DNA of 64,000 nt from assembly GCA_945875845.1 (NCBI GenBank), contig CAMCMB010000034.1:1-64000 (forward strand), written 5' to 3'. Shown here piece after piece: positions 33,964 to 44,300 of the stretch (positions are counted from its first letter, which is position 1; every line of letters begins with the position of its first letter). The stretch comes from Pirellula staleyi DSM 6068. GTDB lineage: Bacteria > Planctomycetota > Planctomycetia > Pirellulales > Pirellulaceae. The notes beneath the pieces are model-generated. The model saw only the letters and a program-made list of their open reading frames with translations, was not told where the DNA came from and did no database searches. The translations under genes and the position numbers were made by a program.

Positions 33964-36408
33964 ATGCAATTTTTATTTCAACCGCTGGCGTGGGGGTTTT
34001 TGTTGGTCTTGCTCCCATTGTTGATCCACTTGATCAACCTCGTGCGACATCGACGCACCCAATGGGCTGCCATGGAGTTCTTGCTGGATAGCTATCGCAA
34101 GCACCGACGCTGGGTTTGGCTCAAACAAGCCTTGCTCATCGCATCGAGGATGTTGGCCGTCGCGATCGCGGTCGCCATGTTGGCCCAATGGGTCAGTGGC
34201 TCCCGTTGGCTTTCGCTCATCAGTCAAACGACGACCCATCATTATGTGGTGTTGGACGATTCGGCTTCCATGGGTGACACTTCCTCGAGCGGCTCGGCTT
34301 ATCAATCGGCGTTAAAAGCCGTTCAAGCTATCGCATCTGCCACCAATACTCAGGATGGCTCACACCTGCTCACGGTGATTCGCGCTTCGAGAGGGACGCT
34401 CGCATCTGCTCGTGCGAAAGAGGCCAAAGCTAGCGAATCCACTGCCTCAACCTCAAAGCCTGGTGAGGCTTCGGCAACATCAACGTCAACCACACCGCAA
34501 GCCGATACCGTGGCGGACATCCTTTCCCGTACGATCCCATCCGATCCTACGGCATTGCTCAGCAAGATCAGTTCGACGCAGACAAGCTCGCTCGATACCG
34601 GCCTGAGCGATTCGCTGGAATTGATTTCCCCTTTGATCCAACAGGCATCGACCGAAAAGCCGATCGTTTATTTGATGAGCGACTTCAGGAGCAAAGACTG
34701 GACCAATGCCACGCTACTGAAGCAGCAATTGCAATCGCTACCGGGAAGCGATCTAGACTTGCAGCTCATCGATTGTGTTCCAGATCGACATGAGAATTTG
34801 ACCTTGGTATCCATCTCGCCACAACAAGAAGTGTTGGCGGCCGGTGTGCCTGCCATGATGAACATCACAGTCCGCAACAATGGACTAGCGCCCGTTCGAA
34901 ACGTGACCGTGCGTGTTCTAGCCATTGACTACGGCGATCGTCAGCCCGATCAAAAGCCGACCGCCGCCCATTCTGGATTGGTGACAGAGCTTCCCCCAAT
35001 CATCCTCGAACGCTTGGAACCTGGCGAGTTGATCACGAGGCACGTTCAAATCTTGTTTCCAAGAAGTGGTTCGCATGTGGTCGAAGCTCAACTGCCACCC
35101 GATTCGTTGATGTCGGACAATTCCGCACGTTGCGTGCTCGATCTTCAAGAGGGCATTCGAGTCCTTCTCGTCGATGGGGATGCAGCAGGGAAGCACTCGT
35201 TCTTTTTTGAATCGGCACTCAATCCAGGTGGCAGTGCGAAGACGGGCTTGACCATGGCTCGCGAAGGTCCAGAGTTCCTCCGCGATTCCGATCTGACCAC
35301 GATTCAGAACTATGCTTGCATCATCATGCAAGCGGTTCCATCGCTCGACGCTCGCGCCTTGGAAAATCTGCATCGCTATGTTTCCCGTGGGGGTGGGTTA
35401 GCGGTATTCTTTGGCGAACAAATGTCGGACGTAGACTACTTGCGATACAACTCGATTTGGACCAAGCCGATCAGCGGTTCCGACAACGCCATTCCGCTCA
35501 TGCCGTTTTCAATGAAAGGCGTGAAAGACTTGCCGATGAAGCCGGGGGATACGACACCCGACTTGATCGCGGATAACCATCCGATCTTTGAGCCGTTCCT
35601 CGGCTTGAGCAACTCGCCTTTTCAATTCGTGCGGATGCAGCGCTACGTGGAGATAGACAAGGAATCGATCGATACCGCTACCTTGAGTCCTAAATCCAAC
35701 GCAGCCCATTGGAAACCGGTCGCGTCGCTTCGAAACGGTCAACCGATCATGATCGATCATGCGATCGGTGACGGCCGAGTTTTGTATGCATTAACGGCAT
35801 TGGATCGACAATGGACAAACTGGCCACAGGACCCCACGTTTGTTGTGGCTGCCTTAAAAATGGTGGGCTACCTTTCCTCGTTCCGAATCCCTGAGTCATC
35901 GCGATTCGCCGGTACGCCGATGCGATGGGATTTTTCGTCGCAAGAGATGTTACCCGCGATCCAGGTACTCTGTCCGCCACCCACCGGTTCCAACGTGAAA
36001 TCCATACTTAATCTCAACGCGGTGCCAGCAGGTGAGTCCGCTTTCCGCGCCACGCTCGACTCGGCTGCCAGTCAAGATACCGACGATACGATTCGCGCGA
36101 TTATGGCTGCCGGAAACTTTGAGTGGTGGGGCACGACGACCCAAGGCGAACGTATGGTCAAGAACATCGCCAGGAACACACCCCCGATTGAAGGCGAATT
36201 GGAAAAGATCAGTGCTGTCGATCTGAACCGTAGTTTGAGCGGTGTCAAATTCACTACCAAGTCAGCCGAATCGCTAGGCTCAAGTTCCGCTTTGGCTGGA
36301 TTTGCGAATCGAAACATGCTGTTGATGGTATTGCTGCTCTGTTTGTTGATGTTCGAGCAATGGCTTGCTTGGAGCGCTTCGTACCATTTGCCCATGAAAC
36401 GCTCGTAG
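33964..36408 (+). CDS. BatA-type membrane protein with vWA domain
   Basis: 814 residues. The N-terminus is the BatA/aerotolerance-regulator type: a first helix (PLAWGFLLVLLPLLIHLINLVRHRR) and a second near 50-72. A vWA domain follows with DDSASMGD near 98, a low-complexity Ala/Ser/Thr stretch at about 155-182, and a MIDAS-like YLMSDFRSKDW near 238. A long beta-rich periplasmic part and a final helix (about 778-800) close the protein. In Bacteroides, Bat genes relate to stress tolerance; the role in Planctomycetes is unproven. Third gene of the MoxR operon. Confidence 0.88.
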   Translation: MQFLFQPLAWGFLLVLLPLLIHLINLVRHRRTQWAAMEFLLDSYRKHRRWVWLKQALLIASRMLAVAIAVAMLAQWVSGSRWLSLISQTTTHHYVVLDDSASMGDTSSSGSAYQSALKAVQAIASATNTQDGSHLLTVIRASRGTLASARAKEAKASESTASTSKPGEASATSTSTTPQADTVADILSRTIPSDPTALLSKISSTQTSSLDTGLSDSLELISPLIQQASTEKPIVYLMSDFRSKDWTNATLLKQQLQSLPGSDLDLQLIDCVPDRHENLTLVSISPQQEVLAAGVPAMMNITVRNNGLAPVRNVTVRVLAIDYGDRQPDQKPTAAHSGLVTELPPIILERLEPGELITRHVQILFPRSGSHVVEAQLPPDSLMSDNSARCVLDLQEGIRVLLVDGDAAGKHSFFFESALNPGGSAKTGLTMAREGPEFLRDSDLTTIQNYACIIMQAVPSLDARALENLHRYVSRGGGLAVFFGEQMSDVDYLRYNSIWTKPISGSDNAIPLMPFSMKGVKDLPMKPGDTTPDLIADNHPIFEPFLGLSNSPFQFVRMQRYVEIDKESIDTATLSPKSNAAHWKPVASLRNGQPIMIDHAIGDGRVLYALTALDRQWTNWPQDPTFVVAALKMVGYLSSFRIPESSRFAGTPMRWDFSSQEMLPAIQVLCPPPTGSNVKSILNLNAVPAGESAFRATLDSAASQDTDDTIRAIMAAGNFEWWGTTTQGERMVKNIARNTPPIEGELEKISAVDLNRSLSGVKFTTKSAESLGSSSALAGFANRNMLLMVLLLCLLMFEQWLAWSASYHLPMKRS

Positions 36409-36415
36409 TCCTAAC

Positions 36416-39253
36416 ATGAATGACCCCTCGATCGAACCTATCCCATTCTTTGCCCAAGAAGACATGCGAGTCTTCTATCAGTGGATGCGCATCGAACAGA
36501 TGGATCAATGGCTGCATTGGTTTGTCTTTGCTTGCCTCCTGACTGGCTTGATCTCGTACGTCGTCTACTGGTATCGAAAGGATTGGTCGGAGGTCCCCAA
36601 AGGCATCGGCTGGACGCTCCTCATGCTCAGGATGCTTGCACTGCTTGGAATCCTCATTTTCTTTTTTGACTTGCAAAAGCGAACTGAGCAAAAGGTAACA
36701 CGCTCCTCAAAATTGGCCGTGCTTGTCGATACTTCTTTGAGCATGACGATGCCTCAGCTAGATGAGTCCGAGACTGGACTCGCAGGTTCGAGTCCGTCGT
36801 CCACCAACCGGATATCTAGCGTTCAGAATACTTTCGCCAAATCTCCATTGCTCACGCAATTGCAACAGCGCCACGATGTAAGTGTCTTTCGATTCGACCA
36901 AAGTGCTCGTCCTAGCGCAGTCGCCTCGTTCTCGAAACCCAAGGAGACCAAGAAGGGGGACGATCCGGATTCGGCGAGACTTGTTCTATGGCGATGGCTG
37001 ACTCGCGTGGTTTGGGCCGGAACGGTGATTGGAATAATCGGCGGAGCCCTCATGGCTGTCTCGCTACTGGCTCGAGTCTACGGCGATGTTCGATCGTTTT
37101 GGCCATACGTTCTCATGGCGGCCGTGATCGCAGTTGTTTCTGGTTTTGTGTTGATCGCGACTGCGATCTTGCGAGCAGATCAGTTGCCTTGGCAGAGCCT
37201 TTGGAGTTTCACGCCACCCTCGGCGAGCACCGTCACCCCAGGAATCAAAGACGGCACTGGAGATAGTCCGGATAGCGCGCAACCGATCGCACCCAACGCG
37301 GTCGCCTGGGAAGTTCAAATCGCAGCCACGGGAACAGAGTCGCGGATTGGCGACGCAATCAACAGTATCCTAGAACAAGAGCGAGGCTCGCCCTTGGCAG
37401 GTATCGTGGTGATCTCCGATGGGCGCAGCAACGCGGGTCTCGATCCCTTAGTCACGATCTCCGAAGCAACTTTGCAAGGCGTCCCGATTCACACCGTCGG
37501 AATGGGTACATCCAAGAATCCCGTCAATGTCCGAATGGTCGATATCGAAACTCCGAAACGTGTCTTTCCCGGCGACCGATTTCGCTTGACAGCACTGTTG
37601 CAAGCCTCCGGGTTGCAAGGAAAACAAGTCACGATTCAATTGCGGCGCCGTCCGGGCGGGCAAAAGAATGCAGGCATGGCCATCGAAGAGGAGCGAATCG
37701 TGACTCTCGACGGGGACGAAGCGATGTCCAATTTAGTCTTTGACATCCAACCTCGCGAAATCGGATCATGGATTTATGAGGTCAAAGCGTTAACGCCGGA
37801 GCAAGATTCCAATCCGCTCGATAATGCACTCGAAAGCGAAGTCCGCGTGGTGGAGCCCAAGTCGACGGTCTTGATTGTGGCGGGTGGACCAACTCGGGAG
37901 TATCAATTTGTTCGCAACTTGCTCTTTCGAGACCCTACGGTTCAATCGCACGTTTTGTTGCAATCGAGCGGCCCAGGTGTTTCGCAAGAAGCCAAGAAAC
38001 TGCTGACGGAGTTTCCTCGCACGCGAGCCGAGATGAGCGAATACGATTGCGTGATCGGGTTCGATGCCGATTGGTCCAAGCTAGACATGGATCAAGTGGA
38101 AAACCTTGAGAAGTGGATCAGTGAACAAGCAGGTGGACTCGTCATCGTCGCGGGCCCCGTATCCACGCCTGCATGGGCGGGAAGTCAAGGCAACGGCAAT
38201 CGCAAGGCTGAGATACTTCGCAATCTCTCGCCGTTGGTGGTCAATACCCGGGGGGCGAGAATGGTTTCGATCGGTCGCTTTGAATCCGAGACCGCTTGGC
38301 CACTCAACTTTGCTCCCGACGCTTGGCAAACGGACTTTATTCAAATTGCCAAGACGCTCGAGGACAGTCGCAAGGCTTGGGAACGATTTCGAGGAGTCTA
38401 CAGCTTCTACGCTTGCTACGAACCGAAACCGGGCGCAACGCCGGTCGCTTATTTTTCCGACCCGACGACCGCGGTCGGGAGCAAGCAACCGATCTATTTG
38501 GCAACTCAGTTTTACGGGGCTGGCCGCGTTGCGTTCCAAGGCGGCGGCGAGTTTTGGCGATTGCGTGAAGTCGGCGAAGGATACTTTGATACGTATTACA
38601 CCAAACTCGTTCGCTGGGCGGGCCAAGGTCGTTTGTTGCGAGATTCCGATCGAGGGATTTTGCTTTTGGACAAACAACAAGCCATCGTGGGCGAGCAAGT
38701 CATGGTGCGAGCCGTATTGCGCGATGCTCAGTTTCTACCAACCATTTTGCCGGATGCTCAAGCCAAGTTGGTTGATCCGTCCGGTCGAAGCACACCGCTG
38801 GTCCTGGCCCCGATCCCAGACCCTTCGCAACCTGGTGTTTATCTTGGACAGTTTTTCACCAAGGCGACCGGTACCTACGAAGTGCAATTGCCCGTAGGCG
38901 GTTTGGCCGATCAGCAGTTGCTGACGCAACAAGTCTCCGTGCGAGTGCCGGCGCTCGAAATCCAAAGGCCACAACGAAACGATCCTTTGCTCAATGAACT
39001 GGCCACGCGAACGGGTGGCAAGTACTGGGTCGGCATGGATTCGATTGCAAGCATTGCCAGTGAAACAAACAGCGCAACGAATGCAGCGCTTTCGCCACTG
39101 GTTCAGTCCATTGTTCCGCGCGATCAAACGAACTACCTTCCAGGAGCTCCGGACAAAGAGTTCCAGCAACGGCTGATGGGGCTGTTGATGGCCATGATTG
39201 TCGGCTGTCTGTCGATGGAATGGCTCATCCGGAGGCTCAGCAAGCTGGCGTAG
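36416..39253 (+). CDS. Membrane vWA / glutamine-amidotransferase-like protein with split vWA domain
   Basis: 945 residues, seven bases after the BatA-like gene. Two N-terminal membrane helices (about 31-52 and 64-84) precede a vWA start (LAVLVDTSLSMTMP near 99). Two further helices (about 195-221 and 227-252) interrupt the vWA fold before it resumes with VVISDGRSNAG near 328. A class I glutamine-amidotransferase-like domain follows at about 480-740 (TVLIVAGGPTREYQFVRNLL), lacking an evident catalytic Cys, and a C-terminal helix near 920-940. Homologues with amidotransferase-like parts commonly end MoxR/DUF58 operons in Planctomycetes. The two-helix interruption is the unusual point. Confidence 0.83.
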   Translation: MNDPSIEPIPFFAQEDMRVFYQWMRIEQMDQWLHWFVFACLLTGLISYVVYWYRKDWSEVPKGIGWTLLMLRMLALLGILIFFFDLQKRTEQKVTRSSKLAVLVDTSLSMTMPQLDESETGLAGSSPSSTNRISSVQNTFAKSPLLTQLQQRHDVSVFRFDQSARPSAVASFSKPKETKKGDDPDSARLVLWRWLTRVVWAGTVIGIIGGALMAVSLLARVYGDVRSFWPYVLMAAVIAVVSGFVLIATAILRADQLPWQSLWSFTPPSASTVTPGIKDGTGDSPDSAQPIAPNAVAWEVQIAATGTESRIGDAINSILEQERGSPLAGIVVISDGRSNAGLDPLVTISEATLQGVPIHTVGMGTSKNPVNVRMVDIETPKRVFPGDRFRLTALLQASGLQGKQVTIQLRRRPGGQKNAGMAIEEERIVTLDGDEAMSNLVFDIQPREIGSWIYEVKALTPEQDSNPLDNALESEVRVVEPKSTVLIVAGGPTREYQFVRNLLFRDPTVQSHVLLQSSGPGVSQEAKKLLTEFPRTRAEMSEYDCVIGFDADWSKLDMDQVENLEKWISEQAGGLVIVAGPVSTPAWAGSQGNGNRKAEILRNLSPLVVNTRGARMVSIGRFESETAWPLNFAPDAWQTDFIQIAKTLEDSRKAWERFRGVYSFYACYEPKPGATPVAYFSDPTTAVGSKQPIYLATQFYGAGRVAFQGGGEFWRLREVGEGYFDTYYTKLVRWAGQGRLLRDSDRGILLLDKQQAIVGEQVMVRAVLRDAQFLPTILPDAQAKLVDPSGRSTPLVLAPIPDPSQPGVYLGQFFTKATGTYEVQLPVGGLADQQLLTQQVSVRVPALEIQRPQRNDPLLNELATRTGGKYWVGMDSIASIASETNSATNAALSPLVQSIVPRDQTNYLPGAPDKEFQQRLMGLLMAMIVGCLSMEWLIRRLSKLA

Positions 39254-39469
39254 TTTCGCAGTTAGCAGTTAGCAGTTAAGACGACCATGAAAAAGATTTA
39301 ATGAAAAAATTCAATCGTATCTGCTAAAGTGCAACCGATAATAAAAGGAATGGGTTCCAAACGGAATGAATTCGACCATTTCAGAAGCGTTTTTAGTCGT
39401 GAGTATTTTTCGAAACCGTCAACTGAAAACGCGGGTCGAATTCCCGCAAAGTCGGATGTGGAACGGAGC

Positions 39470-40168
39470 ATGACTCGGGTACTGATTGTTGAGGACAACC
39501 ATCGGATGGCCGAGGCTATTCGGCGGGGGCTGGTGGAGCAAGATTTCTTAACCGAGGTTGCGAACGATGGAGCGGAAGGCTGTTCGCTTGCCCTCAAAGG
39601 CGGTTTTGATGCGATCGTGTTGGACATCATGTTGCCTGTGCAGGATGGACTTGCCATTTGTCGTTCCATTCGAGAAGGCGGGATCCTAACGCCTATCTTG
39701 CTACTGACTGCACTAGGCTCAACTGTAGACAAAGTGAAAGGTCTCAATTGCGGTGCCGATGACTACTTGACAAAGCCATTTGAATTCGACGAATTGATCG
39801 CTCGTCTTCGTGCATTGACCCGACGTGTTCATTCGACGATCGCGAGAAGAATCAGCTATGGAGCTCTTGAGCTCGATCTCTATTCTCGAGAGGCGATTCA
39901 TGGTGACCGCCGGCAGTTGTTGTCAAACAAAGAGTTTTCGCTTCTCGAGTTCTTCATGAATAATGCAGACAAAGAGCTGTCTCGCTCCATTCTGTGCGAT
40001 CGAGTCTGGGACATGCCGTTTGAGTCGGAGTCCAACGTGGTCGACGTCTACGTTAAGACATTGAGAAAGAAGATTGAGAGTCTTCGACTTCCACCTCTCA
40101 TCCATACGCTACGTGGAATCGGCTATGTGTTCGGAATGCAATTGGAAAGGAAACCAAATGCAGGTTAA
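39470..40168 (+). CDS. OmpR/PhoB-type response regulator
   Basis: 232 residues from ATG 39470 (TRVLIVEDNHRMAEAIRRGL); the longer upstream frame adds about 47 residues with no receiver homology. The receiver domain has the acidic pair in VEDN, phosphoacceptor Asp in IVLDIMLP near 53, Thr in LLLTALG and Lys in LTKPFEFDEL. The C-terminal winged helix (LLSNKEFSLLEFFMNN, VDVYVKTLRKKIE, HTLRGIGYVF) binds DNA. Its 3' end overlaps the kinase gene by 11 bases; with the downstream RND pump this is a CusR/CopR-like or drug-sensing two-component unit. Confidence 0.93.
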   Translation: MTRVLIVEDNHRMAEAIRRGLVEQDFLTEVANDGAEGCSLALKGGFDAIVLDIMLPVQDGLAICRSIREGGILTPILLLTALGSTVDKVKGLNCGADDYLTKPFEFDELIARLRALTRRVHSTIARRISYGALELDLYSREAIHGDRRQLLSNKEFSLLEFFMNNADKELSRSILCDRVWDMPFESESNVVDVYVKTLRKKIESLRLPPLIHTLRGIGYVFGMQLERKPNAG

Positions 40169-41282
40169 GCCTTTGCAAGCTGTTCGCAATCAATGGGTGT
40201 GTCTGTCACTTCGTATGCGGCTTGCACTTCTTGTCTTGGCGATGTCTACGGCGATCCAGATAACTCTCAGTGTTGTTCGGCACTTCTTTTTGGAGCGTTC
40301 GTTGCGAGCGGTTGCCAACGAAAGCGAGGCAATTCTGAGTGAGCGAATTTGGCTATTGATTGTGACCACGCCATTGGGATTGATTGCAGCAGGTTTCGTA
40401 GGCTGGATCATTGCAGGTAAGGCCGTTGAGCCACTGCTACAGTTGGGAAACGCAGCCAAGGAAATCGGCCCGAGTACTTTGACTACCGGATTCGATCTGC
40501 CGCTGGTAAGCTCGGAGACGTTGGAATTGCAGTCCCAGCTCAATTTGGCCTTACTCAGGATCGACGAAGCATACGAGCGACAGTATCGATTCATATCTAG
40601 TGTTTCCCATGAATTGCGAACTCCGATTGCAACTTTGTTAACGGAATCTCAGACCTTGGGTGATCTAAACCGATCACCCAAGGATGTTCAGAGTTTTGTC
40701 GAGTCGTGTCAGAATGAAATGCGTCGTCTCGGCCGTCTGGTAGAAAGTTTTCTGACATTGACGCGTCTCCATGATGGGCAGCCTCGTTTGCTTCAAAGTC
40801 GCTGTTCGGTCAACGACTTTGTTTTGGAATCGATTGCGAACAATCGGAAGTTGACGGCAGTGCGAAACGTGCGAATCATTCCGCACTTGGTGGAAATCGC
40901 TGATGGAACAGTGGCGGAAGTGATCGGAGACCCTGAGCTGTTGTGCTCCATGTTGGAAAACATTATTCGCAACGCGATTCGCTTTTCCCCTGTCGGCTCA
41001 TCCATTCAGGTCAATGTCATTGAAGCAGGAACAACATTAACGATCTCTGTCATCGACGACGGCCCAGGAATTCCCGAGGAGCTGATGACTACGATCTTCG
41101 AGCGATACTCATTTTCATCTGTTCCCAGAGACGTTCCCTCAGGGATGGGAATTGGATTGTCGATCGCCCAGGGTGTGGCGGAATTACATGGAGGGAGCAT
41201 TAGGGTAAAAAATCGGCCGAATGCAGGCAGCGATTTCTCTATTTCCCTCCCGCGTCACTTTCCTTCTGGCGAAAACAGCTAA
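40158..41282 (+). CDS. Membrane sensor histidine kinase
   Basis: 374 residues from ATG 40158 with SD GGAAAGG. Two membrane segments (about 22-40 and 70-93) enclose a short periplasmic sensor of about 30 residues, so sensing may occur within the membrane. A HAMP-like linker, the H-box SSVSHELRTPIATL near 150, N-box NIIRNAIRFSP near 270, G1 box DDGPGIPEE near 300 and G2 MGIGLSIAQG are all intact. Its partner is the overlapping response regulator gene; the regulon probably includes the downstream efflux genes. Confidence 0.93.
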   Translation: MQVKPLQAVRNQWVCLSLRMRLALLVLAMSTAIQITLSVVRHFFLERSLRAVANESEAILSERIWLLIVTTPLGLIAAGFVGWIIAGKAVEPLLQLGNAAKEIGPSTLTTGFDLPLVSSETLELQSQLNLALLRIDEAYERQYRFISSVSHELRTPIATLLTESQTLGDLNRSPKDVQSFVESCQNEMRRLGRLVESFLTLTRLHDGQPRLLQSRCSVNDFVLESIANNRKLTAVRNVRIIPHLVEIADGTVAEVIGDPELLCSMLENIIRNAIRFSPVGSSIQVNVIEAGTTLTISVIDDGPGIPEELMTTIFERYSFSSVPRDVPSGMGIGLSIAQGVAELHGGSIRVKNRPNAGSDFSISLPRHFPSGENS

Positions 41283-41357
41283 AGAAACAAATCAACTAAC
41301 ATGACTACGATTTCAGTAAATTCATTCGTATTCGAGAACGGGCAACAGGTCTGATTT

Positions 41358-44300
41358 ATGGGGTTAATCAAACTCGCGCTCGGAAACGTCTATGGAGTGA
41401 TTGTCTTCGCTCTCTTCATCGCAATTCTAGGAGGAGTGTCGCTCGTATCGATCCCGGTGGATATTCTACCGCAATTCAAGACACCCGCTGTTCAGGTCTT
41501 GACCTACTTCAATGGGATGCCTGCCCGTTCGATTGAAAGGACCATTACGGATCGTGTTGAGCGATGGGTTAACCAAGCGCCAGGTGTGGCGAGTGTTGAA
41601 TCACGTTCTGTATCCGGGGTCAGCGTCGTTAAACTTTATTTTCAGGATGACATTGATCCCAGCACGGCGCTTACTCAAACGAGCTCACTGACTGGGGCCG
41701 CAATGCCCTACCTGCCGACGAATACGTTGCCGCCGGTCTCTCTTCCGTTTGACCCAACAGGAACTATTCCACTTGGTGTTCTTACCGTAAGCAATCCGAA
41801 CATGTCCGAGCAAGCCGTGAAGGACTTGGCTCGGGTTGAGGTTAGGAATCGATTGGGTGGAGTACGAGGATGCGTCGCTCCCGTTGTCGTTGGAGGCAAA
41901 GACCGACGTATCATGGTCTATTTGGATCATCAAAAACTTGAGGCAAGAGAACTTTCGCCTGTCGATGTCGTTAAGGCTTTGGATCAAGGCAATTTAATGG
42001 TTTCGCCAGGCATTGCTTACATCGGTGACAATCAGATCGCCTTAGACACCAATGCAATGTCGCGGACAGTTGAGGAAATCGGCGATATTCCAATCGTTTT
42101 CGACTCCGAACGTCAAATCCTGCTACGGGATGTTTCCACGACGCTCGACGACGCAGTCATTCAAAAGTCTCGCGTGCGGGTCAACGGTAGGCAACAGGTT
42201 TTCGTGCCTATTTATCGACAACAGGGAGCGAGCAGTCTCGTTGTTGCAGACGGAGTCAAGCGAGCCATTCCTGAAATGGAAGCCGAGTTGCCCGAGGGGA
42301 GTAAACTGGATTTCGTTATTGACCAGACGGAATATGTTCGCATTGCAATAGAAAGTCTAATTCACGAAGGGATCATCGGTGCGATCCTGGTCTCGATCAT
42401 GATACTAGTGTTCTTAGGCGACTGGCGAATGACTGTCATTGCAACTCTCGCATTGCCTTTGTCAATTCTCGGAGCGATTATAGGACTTTCTGTTTCAGGC
42501 AACACGATCAATGTGATGACGCTCGGTGGCTTGTTCTTGGCCATTGGTCCATTGGTGGACAATGTTATCGTCGTGCTCGAGAACATTCACCGCCATATGG
42601 GAATGGGAAAGTCCGCATTTCAAGCCTCTTTGGACGCGACAAGCGAACTGACATTGCCTGTCGTAGTCGCAACGCTTGCTCTAATCATTGTATTGTGTCC
42701 AGTTGCGTTAACACCGGGCGTAGGTGGCTTCTTGTTTAAGCCGCTCACGCTTGCCGTTGGATTTGCGATGATCGTGTCGTTTCTACTGAGTTGGACTTTT
42801 GTTCCCGCACTCTGCTCGAAAATGCTGCGCGGACATGGACAACACGGACATGGGCACGAATCAGAGCATCGCCGGGAGCACCATCAGGAGCCAAAACCAA
42901 AAGGTGTTTTTGGCTTGATTTATGCCAAGATCGATGGCTTTTTGAATTTGCTTACGCGGTTTTATTCCACGCTGCTCGCTTGGGCACTTGGCAGACGACT
43001 GACAGTGCTTGGATTGATTGGTTTGCTGTTTTTGGGCTCGCTTGGGTTGCTGAATTTTATCGGTCAAGCGTTCTTCCCTGCAGTCGATGCTGGTCAAATA
43101 TCGATTCAAGTTCGTGCACCGTCCAATCTGCGACTTGATGCAACGGAACGCCGAATTGTGGCGGTTGAGAAAGCAATCACAGAAAGCATCCCTCATGAAG
43201 AGTTAGAGATGGTCGTTTCGGAGATTGGTTTGAACAACGACTGGAGTGCTGCCTACTCGCAAAATGCAGGTCAGCAAGATACGGTTATTCGACTTCAACT
43301 AACACCTGAGCGAACCAAGTCAGCGCAGGAGTATGCAATAGTCTTGAGAAAGATTTTTGCTGAAAACGCTGACTTTTCAGACCTTGAATTTAGTTTCGAT
43401 ACGGGCGGAATGGTTTCAGCGGCCTTGAACTTTGGCGCCTCCTCGCCAATCGACATACAAATCACTGGAGGTACACCAGAGCAAAAGTTGCAGCTAGCTC
43501 AAAAGGTTCGCAAAACGGTCCAACAGGTAAAGGGAACTGCGGACGTTCGTGTGCTACAGCGAAACGATGCACCCTATCTAAACATTGAAATCAATCGTGA
43601 GAACTCAGCTGCGGTGGGATTGTCTGCCAGAGACGTTGTCATGCAAGTGGTTACGGCGATGAATTCCAGTATCGCGTTGACTCGAAATTTTTGGATTGAT
43701 CCGAAAAGTGGCAACCAGTACTTCATCGCTGTTCAATATCCCGATAATCCGTCATTTAGGATCAATGACTTGAATAATATGTTCGCTACCGGAACAAATC
43801 AGAAGTCACCGGTCCGACTAAGTTCGCTTGTGACTATTCGCGAGTCAACACAGTCTGTTGAATTCAACCACGTTGGTCTTAAGCGAATTGTTGACGTCTT
43901 GGTGAACACCGAGAATCGCGATATCGGAAGCGTCGCGTCGGACATAGAAAAAGCCTTGAGACCAATCGAGATTCCCAAAGGGTTAAAAATCGAACTGAAA
44001 GGGGAGTATGCGAGAATGACCGAGTCGTTCCGAAGTCTTGGAATTGGTTTGGCGTTAGCATCTGTTTTGGTCTACTTGCTCATGGTTCCACTCATGCGTT
44101 CGTTCGTAATGCCAACGATCATCATGGCAGCGGTGCCGTTGGGACTCATTGGCGTTCTTACGATGCTGTGGGTAACCAACACCACTCTCAATGTTCAGTC
44201 AGAGATGGGCGTTATTTTTTTGGTTGGCATTATCGTCTCGCAGGGAGTCTTGTTGCTGGATTACGCAAACCAGTTGAGAAAACATGGCAAATCGGCTTAC

